From NCBI GenBank assembly GCA_038231495.1, contig JBBRLG010000007.1, forward strand, positions 1-39,008: 39,008 nt of DNA, in the 5' to 3' direction. The translations under genes were made by a program, and so were the position numbers. The first letter of the stretch is position 1; the number at the start of each line of letters is the position of its first letter. The stretch is from JBBRLG01 sp038231495. Lineage in GTDB: Bacteria; Planctomycetota; Planctomycetia; Gemmatales; Gemmataceae. Of this stretch, positions 15,848 to 22,914 are shown piece after piece. The notes under the pieces were generated by a model, which saw nothing but the letters and a program-made list of their open reading frames with translations, did no database searches and was not told where the DNA came from.

Positions 15848-16480
15848 ATGCCAGAACTGACCCCTATTCAGCAGGGCTTGCCGTCCAGTCCCCTGTTCGT
15901 CGGAGCGGCACCGGGCGGAGGCCCGAGCTATCCGACGCCGGAAATGGACGACGAGTTGCCCTACCAGGTCGCTCCGGGGCCGCTCCCGGCGCCGGCCTCG
16001 CCCTTCCTGGCGCAACGGTATCCGTACCTGGAGTTCGGCATCCGTACCCATATCGTCCGCGACCCCGGCCTAGTCCAACAGGCGGTCGCGGGGCCCGCCG
16101 GAACCCCGTGCGAAATCCTCCGCGTCCACGCCGGCAAGGCGCTAAAGGTCGTGGTGTTCAGCGCGTTGCGGCTAGGGGCCAAGTGCCAAGTTCCGTCCTT
16201 GAACACGGGCAGCACCAACGAAGTGATCGGGCCGAACCACGTCGCTTTTGACGTGCCGGGTCACCTGCCGGACGGCACCTCGATTCACACGATGGCCGGG
16301 GTGTATGTGTACTTCCTCCAAGTGATGCCGACGGAAGCCGACACCCTGACCGTCGGCGCCGCGACGTTCACCACCGAGACGCCGGGGGATAACACGATCT
16401 TGCCGTCCGACTACAGTCCCACCATCATCGGCCCGTCGCCGCCGCCGTCGGGGGGCGCGCCGCCCGGCATCCCGTATTAA
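15848..16480 (+). CDS. Unknown 210-residue protein, candidate virion component
   Basis: The N-terminal 55 residues are Pro/Gly-rich and probably extended. The middle (EFGIRTHIVRDPGLVQQAV, then CEILRVHAGKALKVVVFSALRLG and MAGVYVYFLQVMPTEADTLTVG) is beta-rich and compact. The C-terminus is again Pro/Ser/Gly-rich. An extended arm plus beta-sandwich-like core would suit a minor head or decoration protein; this is speculation. GGGAG lies 8 bases before the ATG. Confidence 0.8.
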   Translation: MPELTPIQQGLPSSPLFVGAAPGGGPSYPTPEMDDELPYQVAPGPLPAPASPFLAQRYPYLEFGIRTHIVRDPGLVQQAVAGPAGTPCEILRVHAGKALKVVVFSALRLGAKCQVPSLNTGSTNEVIGPNHVAFDVPGHLPDGTSIHTMAGVYVYFLQVMPTEADTLTVGAATFTTETPGDNTILPSDYSPTIIGPSPPPSGGAPPGIPY

Positions 16481-16500
16481 GGTCGAAAAGGGGGTAACGC

Positions 16501-16992
16501 ATGATAGAGGCTATCAACACGTTCGCCGCGTTCGCCGACGACGGCAACGGCTACTGGATCACGCTTGGCGCGCGGGGTGAGGAGGGCGACAAGCACGGCG
16601 GCAGTGCCGTATACGTCCAGGACGGCGTGATAACGAAGGGCGCGCGGGAGCGGGCCGAAGTAACCCCGCAGGCCCAACTGTTCAGCGCGGAGTACGACCG
16701 CGAGCAAAAGGCGTTTGCCGCGTTGCCCAAGGGGACGCGCGTCCTCATCACGGACGGCGGCCACGGCGGGCGGATCGGCACCGTGGTCAAGGACTTCGAC
16801 GGCAACAAGGTCAAGCTGGACAACTCGCCCGGCTTGCGTTCGTTCACGGCGGCCAGCGTCGAACCCCTCCATCCGCGGTTATCGTGGCGTTGTGGGGAGA
16901 TGGAAGAACCGCCGGTGGAGAAGCCTCGGCAGATGAGCATGTTCGCGGCGGACGCTTGCCGGGGAAGGTGGGTCGGGCCGGGGTGCGGCTGA
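16501..16992 (+). CDS. KOW-motif-like small protein
   Basis: The 163-residue product contains a KOW-like segment at about residues 75-120 (LPKGTRVLITDGGHGGRIGTVV, then DGNKVKLDNSPG). This SH3-like fold in ribosomal and NusG proteins contacts RNA or protein. The first half (FADDGNGYWITLGARGEEGDKHGG) is unknown. It is the last gene of the rightward operon; 16993-17187 downstream holds nothing I can identify. Confidence 0.7.
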   Translation: MIEAINTFAAFADDGNGYWITLGARGEEGDKHGGSAVYVQDGVITKGARERAEVTPQAQLFSAEYDREQKAFAALPKGTRVLITDGGHGGRIGTVVKDFDGNKVKLDNSPGLRSFTAASVEPLHPRLSWRCGEMEEPPVEKPRQMSMFAADACRGRWVGPGCG

Positions 16993-17187
16993 TATTCGGT
17001 GGAAATCTTGGGGGTTAGACACGGTTAGGGGCCAGCAAAAACAGACCGATCCACTATGCGCGCCCGCTGCACGCAACTCGGCAACCGGGCTACCGACCGT
17101 CATCCGATAGACGGCGCCTGACATCCATCGTTACATCTGCAACGGCTGGTTTGGCGTGCTGCCACCCTCGATGCCGGCGGCCTCATC

Positions 17188-18792
17188 TCACGTTTCCAGT
17201 TTGAATACTTCCTTGCCGTCTACTTCGACCACGACCTCCCCGTCGCGCATGAAAGCCCGGATCTCATTCGTACCCGCTGGTATCTTCGCCTTGGTCACAC
17301 CGCCGACAATAATCTGCTCTTTCTGCACGACGATTTTTCGGGCAAGCGTGATGACCGCGTCGCCAGCGGAACCCGCCGACACGGCCTCGCTCATGGTGAT
17401 ACCGCGTTTGTCCGGGCCACCGATTACACTGATTGTCATGCCATGAAAATCCATAACCCTGGTGTCGCCAAAACGTGCCCGGAGTGTACGCACCCCGTCC
17501 GGGGTCAAAAAATCGCATGACCTCATACGGAGCCCTCCGTGTTTCAGACCTCCAAGGTAGGGGCTAGCGGCGAGGGCTCGCGCTCCCTCATCCGTCAGGT
17601 CGTTGCCACCCAGGTCCAGGGATTCCAGGCTCGCCAGCATCGGTGAGCGAGCCAGGGCCCGCGCTCCCTCATCCGTCAGCTTGTTGTACGACAGGTCCAG
17701 GGATTCCAGGCTCGCCAGGACAGGTGAGCCAGCCAAGGCCTTGGCTCCCTCGTCACCGATCCGGCACGCGTATAGCAGCAGGCTTTTCAACTGGCGCAGA
17801 TAAGGCGACTCAGCCAGGGCTCGGGCAGCATCGGGACCACTGGCACAGCAAAGGTCCAGATACCTGAGTCCGGCCAGATTGGGCGCCTGGGCAAGGCCGG
17901 CCGCACCGAGCGCGCCGATTTCGTCGTGTATTTTCAATTCCCGGAGCTGTGTCAGGTACGGCGATCGGCCCAGCGCCACGCCGGCAGCGGGGCCAATCGC
18001 ATCGCCGAGAAACAGATCCTCCAGCCCGCCGAGGCTCACCGAAGCCGCCAGCGCCTCGACCCCGGCCGGACCAATGTTGTTCAGGTCGATGCGCAGCTTG
18101 CGCAGCGCTGACAGGTAAGGCGAGGCAGCCAGGGCGGCCATCCCTTCATCACCGATGTAATTGTCAAGTAGATCCAGGTGGATCAGTGACCCCAGCCGGG
18201 AGCATTCGGCCAGCGCCTTCGCCCCGCGTGGCCCAAGCTGGCAAGTAATCAGATCCAGGCTGCGAAAACACGGGCAGTGAGCCGACGCGAGCACCGCTTG
18301 CAGATCGTCATTGAAACGATGGTTGGGATCACCGTTTCGGTCATATGTGTGGTCGTCATCATAGACTCCGAGGTCCGTGAAGCGAGCGAAGGCGGATACC
18401 TCGGCGAGAACGGCGAAGCCGTCGAGTTGTTTGTCAAACGAAAGGCGATGCACAGAGCCAACGTCGGCAATGCTGCTGGCGTGGCGGCGGAATGCAGCAG
18501 GGCTATCGGCGCAGACAGACCTAACCAGGCCACGCTCGAAGCCTCCCCAGGTGATGCCTTCCAACTGAGGCAAGGTTTTCTCGCAGGCTGCCTCCAATTG
18601 CTCCTCCTCGACCTGCAAAGCGGTGGGCTCGTCGTCGTTGTCCGGCAAGTGTGCCAGCTCGATCTGCACGCGGATCAACCGGGCTCTGTCGAGCTGGCCG
18701 TGCTGCTCCAGCCAGTCCGCGTAAACCAGCCGCGGCCTATCGTCGTCGGGATCGGCGATGATGGTCGATAGCAACGCCTCGTCGTCAATCAT
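17188..18792 (-). CDS. Leucine-rich-repeat protein with planctomycete repeat-companion N-terminus
   Basis: The N-terminal 45 residues (DEALLSTIIADPDDDRPRLVYADWLEQHGQ, then DRARLIRVQIELA) are the TIGR02996-type domain found beside repeats in Gemmata-like bacteria. Residues about 130-440 form ribonuclease-inhibitor-like LRRs of about 25 residues (SLESLDLSYNKLTDEGARALARSP is one). The last 70 residues form a separate beta-rich tail (VITLARKIVVQKEQIIVGGVTKAKIPAG). No signal peptide or TM is seen, so it is probably a cytosolic protein-binding factor. It is transcribed opposite to the flanking structural genes and looks like host-derived cargo. AGGAG lies 8 bases before ATG 18792. Confidence 0.9.
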   Translation of the reverse strand: MIDDEALLSTIIADPDDDRPRLVYADWLEQHGQLDRARLIRVQIELAHLPDNDDEPTALQVEEEQLEAACEKTLPQLEGITWGGFERGLVRSVCADSPAAFRRHASSIADVGSVHRLSFDKQLDGFAVLAEVSAFARFTDLGVYDDDHTYDRNGDPNHRFNDDLQAVLASAHCPCFRSLDLITCQLGPRGAKALAECSRLGSLIHLDLLDNYIGDEGMAALAASPYLSALRKLRIDLNNIGPAGVEALAASVSLGGLEDLFLGDAIGPAAGVALGRSPYLTQLRELKIHDEIGALGAAGLAQAPNLAGLRYLDLCCASGPDAARALAESPYLRQLKSLLLYACRIGDEGAKALAGSPVLASLESLDLSYNKLTDEGARALARSPMLASLESLDLGGNDLTDEGARALAASPYLGGLKHGGLRMRSCDFLTPDGVRTLRARFGDTRVMDFHGMTISVIGGPDKRGITMSEAVSAGSAGDAVITLARKIVVQKEQIIVGGVTKAKIPAGTNEIRAFMRDGEVVVEVDGKEVFKLET

Positions 18793-18924
18793 GGGCTGCT
18801 CCTATGCGAGATCATCATTCTGTGGCATCTTACTGAGCCCGAACTGGTGATTATGCTAACCGGCGCCGGCACCTGATCGCGTGCATCAGCAAAGAACAAC
18901 GACCAATTGGATAGCATCTCCCTC

Positions 18925-19089
18925 GGCTTGTCAATCGCCGCCGTGGGGCCGACCTCAACTACTTTTTCATTGACAAGCCATCGATGCGGCGGACATCAAG
19001 TGCAAACGTTTGCAGTTGAGCCGCGAACCTTGCTGGTAAACGACGAAGGCCCGACGCCTCCCCGTGGAAAGCGCCGGGCCTTTTCGTTT
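18925..19089 (+). ncRNA. Candidate structured RNA ending in a terminator-like hairpin
   Basis: The 18793-19099 gap has no convincing ORF but holds nested symmetry: GGCTTGTCAAT (18925-18935) with its complement (18969-18979), CTCAACT (18954-18960) with AGTTGAG (19014-19020), and the perfect palindrome TGCAAACGTTTGCA (19001-19014). A GC-rich stem 19046-19057/19071-19082 with one mismatch is followed by TTCGTTT. A plus-strand small RNA is possible; operator sites are an alternative. Confidence 0.25.
19046..19089 (+). terminator. Intrinsic terminator-like hairpin
   Basis: AAGGCCCGACGC (19046-19057) pairs with GCGCCGGGCCTT (19071-19082) at 11 of 12 positions, followed by TTCGTTT on the plus strand. 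It also lies 18 bases past the end of the leftward operon (19100), so it may stop that transcript too. Confidence 0.5.
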
Positions 19090-19099
19090 ATGTCGCACG

Positions 19100-19459
19100 T
19101 CATGCGGTTTGTAGCCGCTCCGCGTCCCGTTGGTGTTCTGCCACGCGGAGGCGGGCGGCGTGGTCCCGAACGGTCCGCCGGTCAACGCCGAGCCGCCCCG
19201 CCACGAACGACGCGCTCAATTCTCCGCGGGCAACCGCCTCGACCAGTTGCCTTGCGGCCGGTTGGTCCAGGGGGCCGCTCTGTCCCGTCGCCTCCATGCG
19301 GGCGAACAGTCCTTGCGGCACGGCGGGCGTGTCCACGTCGCCAACGTCGCCCGGTTGGAACAGCGGCAGCCGCAAGCGGAACCGCGCGGCGAGCCATTCA
19401 ACCTTGCCGCGCGACCCCGGCGGGTAGGGACAACTAGCGTAGGGATCGACGGCGTTCAT
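19100..19459 (-). CDS. Small HTH-containing protein
   Basis: The 119-residue product has a C-terminal helix-turn-helix-like part (LVEAVARGELSASFVAGRLGVDRRTVRDHAARL, about residues 70-102). The N-terminal half is Pro/Arg-rich without a known domain. Its ATG overlaps the stop of the upstream gene by 4 bases. It is the last gene of the leftward operon; DNA binding is likely but the target is unknown. Confidence 0.7.
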   Translation of the reverse strand: MNAVDPYASCPYPPGSRGKVEWLAARFRLRLPLFQPGDVGDVDTPAVPQGLFARMEATGQSGPLDQPAARQLVEAVARGELSASFVAGRLGVDRRTVRDHAARLRVAEHQRDAERLQTA

Positions 19460-19878
19460 ACCTTCACCGTCCTTTCCCGCTTGGCCGTGAGGTAGGCGTT
19501 CACGTCCGCCTCACTCCACCGCACGATAGTGCGGGAGATTCGGGCGGGCGCGGGGAGTTCCTGCCGCTGTACCAACTCGTCGAGCAACTCCCGCGGCACG
19601 CACAGGCGTTTGGTCACTTCCTTCGGGGTCAGCATCCGCACGCGCTTCGGGGCCGGCACCATGCGCAAGGCCGGCGAATCCAGGAAGGCCGCGATGTCGG
19701 CCTCCCGGAAGCGGACGTATTTGCGGGTGAGGCGGATCGGTTGCGGCATGGCGTTCGTCTCTACCAGCCGCCAGATCGTGCGCACGCTACAGGCCATCAG
19801 GCGGGCAACGTCGGCCACGAGCAGCAAGCGGCCGGGGTCGGCGGTGGCAGTTGTCGCGGACAGGTTCATCGTCGTCAT
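19456..19878 (-). CDS. Protein with two tandem excisionase-type HTH domains
   Basis: The 140-residue product contains two winged-helix modules. The first (about residues 20-67) reads LLLVADVARLMACSVRTIWRLVETNAMP, then KYVRFREADIAAFL. The second (about 82-132) reads MLTPKEVTKRLCVPRELLDELVQRQELP, then TIVRWSEADVNAYLTAKR. Each is AlpA/Xis-like, and they face the same way, so the protein could bind two adjacent sites alone. Single-domain forms are the norm. ATG 19878 is preferred over an upstream in-frame start because AAAGGATA precedes it and the upstream extension is low-complexity. Confidence 0.85.
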   Translation of the reverse strand: MTTMNLSATTATADPGRLLLVADVARLMACSVRTIWRLVETNAMPQPIRLTRKYVRFREADIAAFLDSPALRMVPAPKRVRMLTPKEVTKRLCVPRELLDELVQRQELPAPARISRTIVRWSEADVNAYLTAKRERTVKV

Positions 19879-19954
19879 AGGTTCGGTATCCTTTGCGTTC
19901 GGGGTCAAAAGAGGGAGGGGCAAACGCTGCCCCTCCCGTTGCGTTCCAGGGTGG

Positions 19955-20173
19955 TTAGAGTTCGGTATTGTCCTTGCAGCGCGGGCAAGGGCAGAGAACG
20001 CGATAGCGCCGGCCACAGTGTTGCGGGCGGAAGCCGAGGCCGTGCGCCCGGCAGTGGGCACACCGCATTCGCTGGGATAACCGCTTGTCGATGGCCAGCG
20101 TTTCGGGCCGCAGGCGCTCCGGTGCGCCGTCGAGCCATTCGGTTGTGGGGCGGGTTAGCGTCGTCGCGGTCAT
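19955..20173 (-). CDS. Small zinc-ribbon-like protein
   Basis: The 72-residue product has CAHC near residue 38 and CPCPRC near residue 64 with basic sequence between (GFRPQHCGRRYRVL), a layout that can bind one zinc ion. No wider family is recognised. It lies in the leftward operon. Confidence 0.65.
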   Translation of the reverse strand: MTATTLTRPTTEWLDGAPERLRPETLAIDKRLSQRMRCAHCRAHGLGFRPQHCGRRYRVLCPCPRCKDNTEL

Positions 20174-20241
20174 AGTCAGGGTTCCAAGTCGGGTTGAGGG
20201 AAGAGGGGCGGGCAACGTACCCGTCCCCGGTTGGGTTGCTG

Positions 20242-20508
20242 TCAGAAGGGCGGTTCGTCCTCGACCGTGGCGCCGATCATCACGGTTTCGTCCGGGCCGA
20301 ACGCCAGGCCCGCAGGGTCCGACCGTTCGCCGAGGCGTTCCAGAGCGGTCCTCGCGATGCGTGCAATGCGGCAGACCGCTTCCGCCGACGGCATGGACTC
20401 CACCGCTTCGGCGATGTCGCACACGTCGCGGAGCGTGTTGACTGCCGTGTCCCGCCGCGCGTCGCCGTTGTTCTCCTGCCAGGCGTTGAACGAATGCTTG
20501 GTTGTCAT
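20242..20508 (-). CDS. Small unknown helical protein
   Basis: The 88-residue product (start MTTKHSFNAWQENNGDARRD) is mainly helical, with DVCDIAEAVESMPSAEAVCRIARIARTALERLG in the centre and an acidic end. GAGGA precedes ATG 20508. No family known. Confidence 0.65.
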   Translation of the reverse strand: MTTKHSFNAWQENNGDARRDTAVNTLRDVCDIAEAVESMPSAEAVCRIARIARTALERLGERSDPAGLAFGPDETVMIGATVEDEPPF

Positions 20509-20558
20509 GCGTCGATCCTCCAAAGGGCGGCGGGGTAGGCGTCCCCTCCCGCCGTGGT

Positions 20559-20915
20559 TTAGATGCGGCCCTCGGCCTTGAACGGGATCAACGCGGACAG
20601 GTGTTTACAACCGCCGGTAAAGGCGTGGCCCGCACACGAACAGCTGGTGTTGTCGCCGTCGAGCAGCACGTCATAAGATTCGCCGTCCGCCAGCGTGTCC
20701 CCCATCGTCGGGGACAGGCGGAACGCTTCGCCGAAGTCGGAGGGGATGCGTTCGACGCCGTACCACTTGGCCGCGGCGCGGCGGCCGGTGCCGGTCACCA
20801 GTTGCAGGCGGATGAAGCCGTTGTTTTCGTAGAGGGCCGCGCCGGTGAGGCTGGCCACGGGACGGGACAGGGGGACGGGGTTGACGTGCGGGCGGCGCTC
20901 AAGGACAGTAGACAT
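20559..20915 (-). CDS. Small SWIM-type zinc finger protein
   Basis: The 118-residue product ends with CSCAGHAFTGGCKHLSAL (about residues 92-109), the CxC...CxH pattern of SWIM zinc fingers, which bind DNA or proteins. The first 90 residues are beta-rich (ENNGFIRLQLVTGTGRRAAAKWYGVE). SWIM domains often sit in larger proteins; here it is nearly the whole protein. It lies in the leftward operon with GGAGTC 8 bases before the ATG. Confidence 0.75.
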   Translation of the reverse strand: MSTVLERRPHVNPVPLSRPVASLTGAALYENNGFIRLQLVTGTGRRAAAKWYGVERIPSDFGEAFRLSPTMGDTLADGESYDVLLDGDNTSCSCAGHAFTGGCKHLSALIPFKAEGRI

Positions 20916-21043
20916 AGCAGAGACTCCGCAAGGGGTTCAGGGCCGGCGGGTGTTATCAGCACTCGACCGGCCCGTTTCATTTCCCCGGCGAACGTCGCCG
21001 AGGTTCATTGCTTTCACTTCACCGCGGCGCTTCCGGCCGTTCG

Positions 21044-21190
21044 TCAGTTCGAGCGCGTCGGCTTCCTTGTCGTCCAGGCCGAACCGTTCACCGCCAGCTT
21101 GGCGTTCACTTCGGCGACCGTCTCCGACGTGGCGTTGACGTTCTGGGTCAGGGCGGCGAACGCGGCCCACAGTTGCTTCAAGGGGTTCAT
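21044..21190 (-). CDS. Very small unknown protein
   Basis: The 48-residue product begins MNPLKQLWAAFAALTQNV and has an amphipathic helix then a basic end. An AAAGGAG ribosome site lies 8 bases upstream. It sits between other leftward small genes. No family known. Confidence 0.5.
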   Translation of the reverse strand: MNPLKQLWAAFAALTQNVNATSETVAEVNAKLAVNGSAWTTRKPTRSN

Positions 21191-21228
21191 CGTGCGATCT
21201 CCTTTCGTGCGGGCGAGGGGGTTGGGGG

Positions 21229-21369
21229 TTACTCGTCGTCGTGGTCGGTCAGCGTGTTGGCCAGCATCCAGCCGGAGAACGGCCCGGCGAAGTAGCTCAC
21301 GAACGCCACCAGCCCCGCCAGGGCCGCCCACTTCGTTGCCGTCGCCGCGTGCTTCAAGAATCGCTTCAT
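21229..21369 (-). CDS. Small one-transmembrane protein
   Basis: The 46-residue product has a basic start (MKRFLKHAATATK), one hydrophobic segment (WAALAGLVAFVSYFAGPF) and an acidic end (TDHDDE), so it is probably an inner-membrane protein with its N-terminus inside. AAGGAG lies 9 bases before the ATG. As the first gene after the leftward promoter it is an early product; small membrane proteins there often act in exclusion or holin roles, which is not shown here. Confidence 0.6.
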   Translation of the reverse strand: MKRFLKHAATATKWAALAGLVAFVSYFAGPFSGWMLANTLTDHDDE

Positions 21370-21421
21370 CGTTCGGACTCCTTCGGGGTTGCGGGTGAGT
21401 GACGTTCGTTGCCTACAGGTC

Positions 21422-21450
21422 ACTATACGCTTTTTGGCGTAGTACGTCAA
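21422..21450 (-). promoter_or_regulatory. Strong leftward promoter of the small-gene operon
   Basis: Reading the minus strand, TTGACG (21445-21450), a 17-base spacer and TATAGT (21422-21427) match the sigma-70 consensus at 5 of 6 positions each. The start would fall near 21415, 45 bases before ATG 21369. The -35 and most of the spacer are inside operator 1. Confidence 0.75.
21434..21450. promoter_or_regulatory. Operator 1 of the XRE repressor (17-bp palindrome)
   Basis: TTGGCGTAGTACGTCAA is symmetric at 7 of 8 base pairs about its central G. It covers the -35 and spacer of the leftward promoter, so a bound repressor would block that promoter. Confidence 0.6.
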
Positions 21451-21489
21451 TAGGCGTAATTTGATTTATCGAAAGAAAAGCTTCGCCAA

Positions 21490-21506
21490 TTGGCGTACAA
21501 TGCCAA
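21490..21506. promoter_or_regulatory. Operator 2 of the XRE repressor (17-bp palindrome)
   Basis: TTGGCGTACAATGCCAA has the same half-site TTGGCGTA and is symmetric at 6 of 8 pairs. It covers TACAAT (21496-21501), a good -10 for the repressor gene, though no good -35 is visible. Autoregulation is inferred. Confidence 0.55.
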
Positions 21507-21541
21507 ATGACGTAGCCTATGCAACTTGGGGAGATGCCCGA

Positions 21542-21826
21542 ATGCCCGAAACGATTGGAGAGAGGTTGCAGCGACTCCGGCAGCAAGCCGGGATGAGTCA
21601 AAGCGCCCTGGCGACCGCCGCGGAAGTGCCCATCGGGTCATTACGGAATTGGGAACAAGATCGGCGAATGGTCGCGCTTGACGCGGCGGGCCGGTTAGCC
21701 GTGGCTCTAGGGGTCAGCCTGGACGCGCTGGCGGGATCGTCTCAGTTCGCGGAGGGTGGCCGTCCCCGCAAGGCACCCGCCGCGGCCGACGACAAGCCGG
21801 CGAAGAAGAAGCGGAAGGGGAAGTGA
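21542..21826 (+). CDS. XRE-family repressor
   Basis: The 94-residue product is a single HTH_3 domain (IGERLQRLRQQAGMSQSALATAAEVPIGSLRNWEQDRR, then LAVALGVSLDALAG) with a Lys-rich tail (DDKPAKKKRKGK). It has no peptidase domain, so it is not a LexA/CI type that self-cleaves on DNA damage. GGGAG lies 8-9 bases before ATG 21542. It faces the leftward operon across two palindromes and is probably the lysogeny switch of the element. Confidence 0.85.
   Translation: MPETIGERLQRLRQQAGMSQSALATAAEVPIGSLRNWEQDRRMVALDAAGRLAVALGVSLDALAGSSQFAEGGRPRKAPAAADDKPAKKKRKGK
21785..21826 (+). repeat. Lys-rich tail repeat, copy 1 (copy 2 at 22587-22629)
   Basis: The last 42 bases of the repressor gene recur at 22587-22629 with the first 23 bases identical (starting GCCGACGACAAGCC), then two substitutions and one added G. 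It encodes the DDKPAKKK tail in both places. Confidence 0.8.
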
Positions 21827-21854
21827 ACCCGTCACCCCAAAAGGATCGACACCC

Positions 21855-22571
21855 ATGAAAGACCTACTCGACAACCCGGCCGCCGTGCGTTCGGTCGATG
21901 ACCTGGCCGCACTCGCGCAGGCGATCAACGCCGCGCACCACGCCGGTGAAGAATCCACCCGCCGGGGCCTGGAACACTTCCGAGCAGCGGGCGAAGCGTT
22001 GCTCAAGGCAAAGGAGCGTTGTGGCCACGGCAATTGGTTGGCATGGCTCAAGGCTAACGTGAAGTTCTCCCGCATGAACGCGACGCGGTACATGCGCGTC
22101 GCCAACGAGTGGTCGAAATGTAACGGCGCGTTACATTTGGCCGACGCCCTGCGCCTCATCACCGACGACGCCGACGAAGAGCAAGAGTTACCGGCTGACG
22201 ACGCCGCGGTCGCACCGGAGTGTCAGACCGCGCCCGCCCTGGTCCCCGGTTTCGTGTACCTCTGCGTTGGCGAACACCGGGAACTCGGCACCGTCACGGC
22301 GGAGATGGGCGAGCACCCCGATCATCCGGGGTATTGGGTTTGGGCGTTCATCCCGGCCGAGGACGGGGTTGCCACGATGTACCAGGGCCGCGGTTGCACC
22401 ATGTTGCCGTCGGTGTTGGCCGTCGTTTTGGAGCACTTCACGCCCGATGCCAGGGGCTGGCAGGAACTACCGGCCGACGCGGACATACCCCTCGTGGCGG
22501 TTGTGTGTGACCGGATGGACCGGGAGGAAGGCGCCGGCCGCTGGGAGTGGTTGAAGCACGCGGCGGGGTAG
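21855..22571 (+). CDS. DUF3102-like phage protein
   Basis: The 238-residue product has a helical N-terminal part with FRAAGEALLKAKERCGHGNWLAWLKANVKFSRMNATRYMRVANEW (about residues 37-82), similar to the DUF3102 proteins of phages and plasmids, whose function is unknown. The rest (about 125-238) is beta-rich (GFVYLCVGEHRELGTVTAEMG, then YWVWAFIPAEDGVATMYQG). AAGGA precedes ATG 21855. The TAG stop at 22569-22571 is in frame with the next ORF, see the findings. Confidence 0.8.
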   Translation: MKDLLDNPAAVRSVDDLAALAQAINAAHHAGEESTRRGLEHFRAAGEALLKAKERCGHGNWLAWLKANVKFSRMNATRYMRVANEWSKCNGALHLADALRLITDDADEEQELPADDAAVAPECQTAPALVPGFVYLCVGEHRELGTVTAEMGEHPDHPGYWVWAFIPAEDGVATMYQGRGCTMLPSVLAVVLEHFTPDARGWQELPADADIPLVAVVCDRMDREEGAGRWEWLKHAAG

Positions 22572-22586
22572 TACGGGAACGCGGAA

Positions 22587-22629
22587 GCCGACGACAAGCC
22601 GGCGAAGAAAAAGGGGAAGGGGGAAGTGA
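22587..22629 (+). repeat. Lys-rich tail repeat, copy 2
   Basis: Second copy of the repressor-tail repeat (first copy 21785-21826). It lies between the DUF3102-like stop and the start of the next ORF, in the same frame as both. Confidence 0.8.
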
Positions 22630-22877
22630 TTGCAACCGCCGTCCGTCCTACCTGCGACCGCTGCCACGACGACTTGCCCGACGACGCTCCGCCGGACGTG
22701 CGCACTTGCCGCCAGTACGCCGACCGACGCGCCCGCACTGCCGGCGACATGCTCCCGGCGGACCAGGCCGACGCGCTGTTACGCGACCCGGAAGAGCAAC
22801 AGCGCGTGGCGGGGCTTGACAGCAGCCACCGCTGTGGCGAACATATTCGGAGTGGTTCACTGAAAGTGAACCACTAA
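22626..22877 (+). CDS. Small Cys-rich ORF, possibly the severed end of the previous gene
   Basis: From GTG 22626 the product has 83 residues with CDRCHDD near residue 10 and further Cys/His (TCRQ, HRCGEH) that could bind zinc. It is in the same frame as the DUF3102-like gene, with only one TAG between and 18 sense codons from that stop to the GTG. It may be an independent gene with a weak start or the C-terminus of a longer ancestral protein. Its end overlaps the 22851-22875 palindrome. Confidence 0.45.
   Translation: MIATAVRPTCDRCHDDLPDDAPPDVRTCRQYADRRARTAGDMLPADQADALLRDPEEQQRVAGLDSSHRCGEHIRSGSLKVNH
22851..22875. promoter_or_regulatory. Perfect 11-bp inverted repeat before hicB
   Basis: AGTGGTTCACT (22851-22861) and AGTGAACCACT (22865-22875) flank a 3-base loop, 39 bases before the hicB start. 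Possible operator of the toxin-antitoxin pair, or a hairpin ending the upstream transcript; no T-run follows. Confidence 0.5.
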
Positions 22878-22914
22878 CCTGTACGCCGAGTCAGCGTTGC
22901 AACGGAGGACTGTG

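Noticed and set aside
18907..19437. 176-codon plus-strand frame over the small HTH gene
   Set aside because: Runs through the structured noncoding stretch and antisense to an HTH gene with coupled start; Arg/Pro-rich.
20937..21170. 77-codon minus-strand frame overlapping the 48-residue gene
   Set aside because: No ribosome site; the 48-residue frame has AAAGGAG at good spacing. A 23-residue ORF from about 21008 inside it cannot be excluded.
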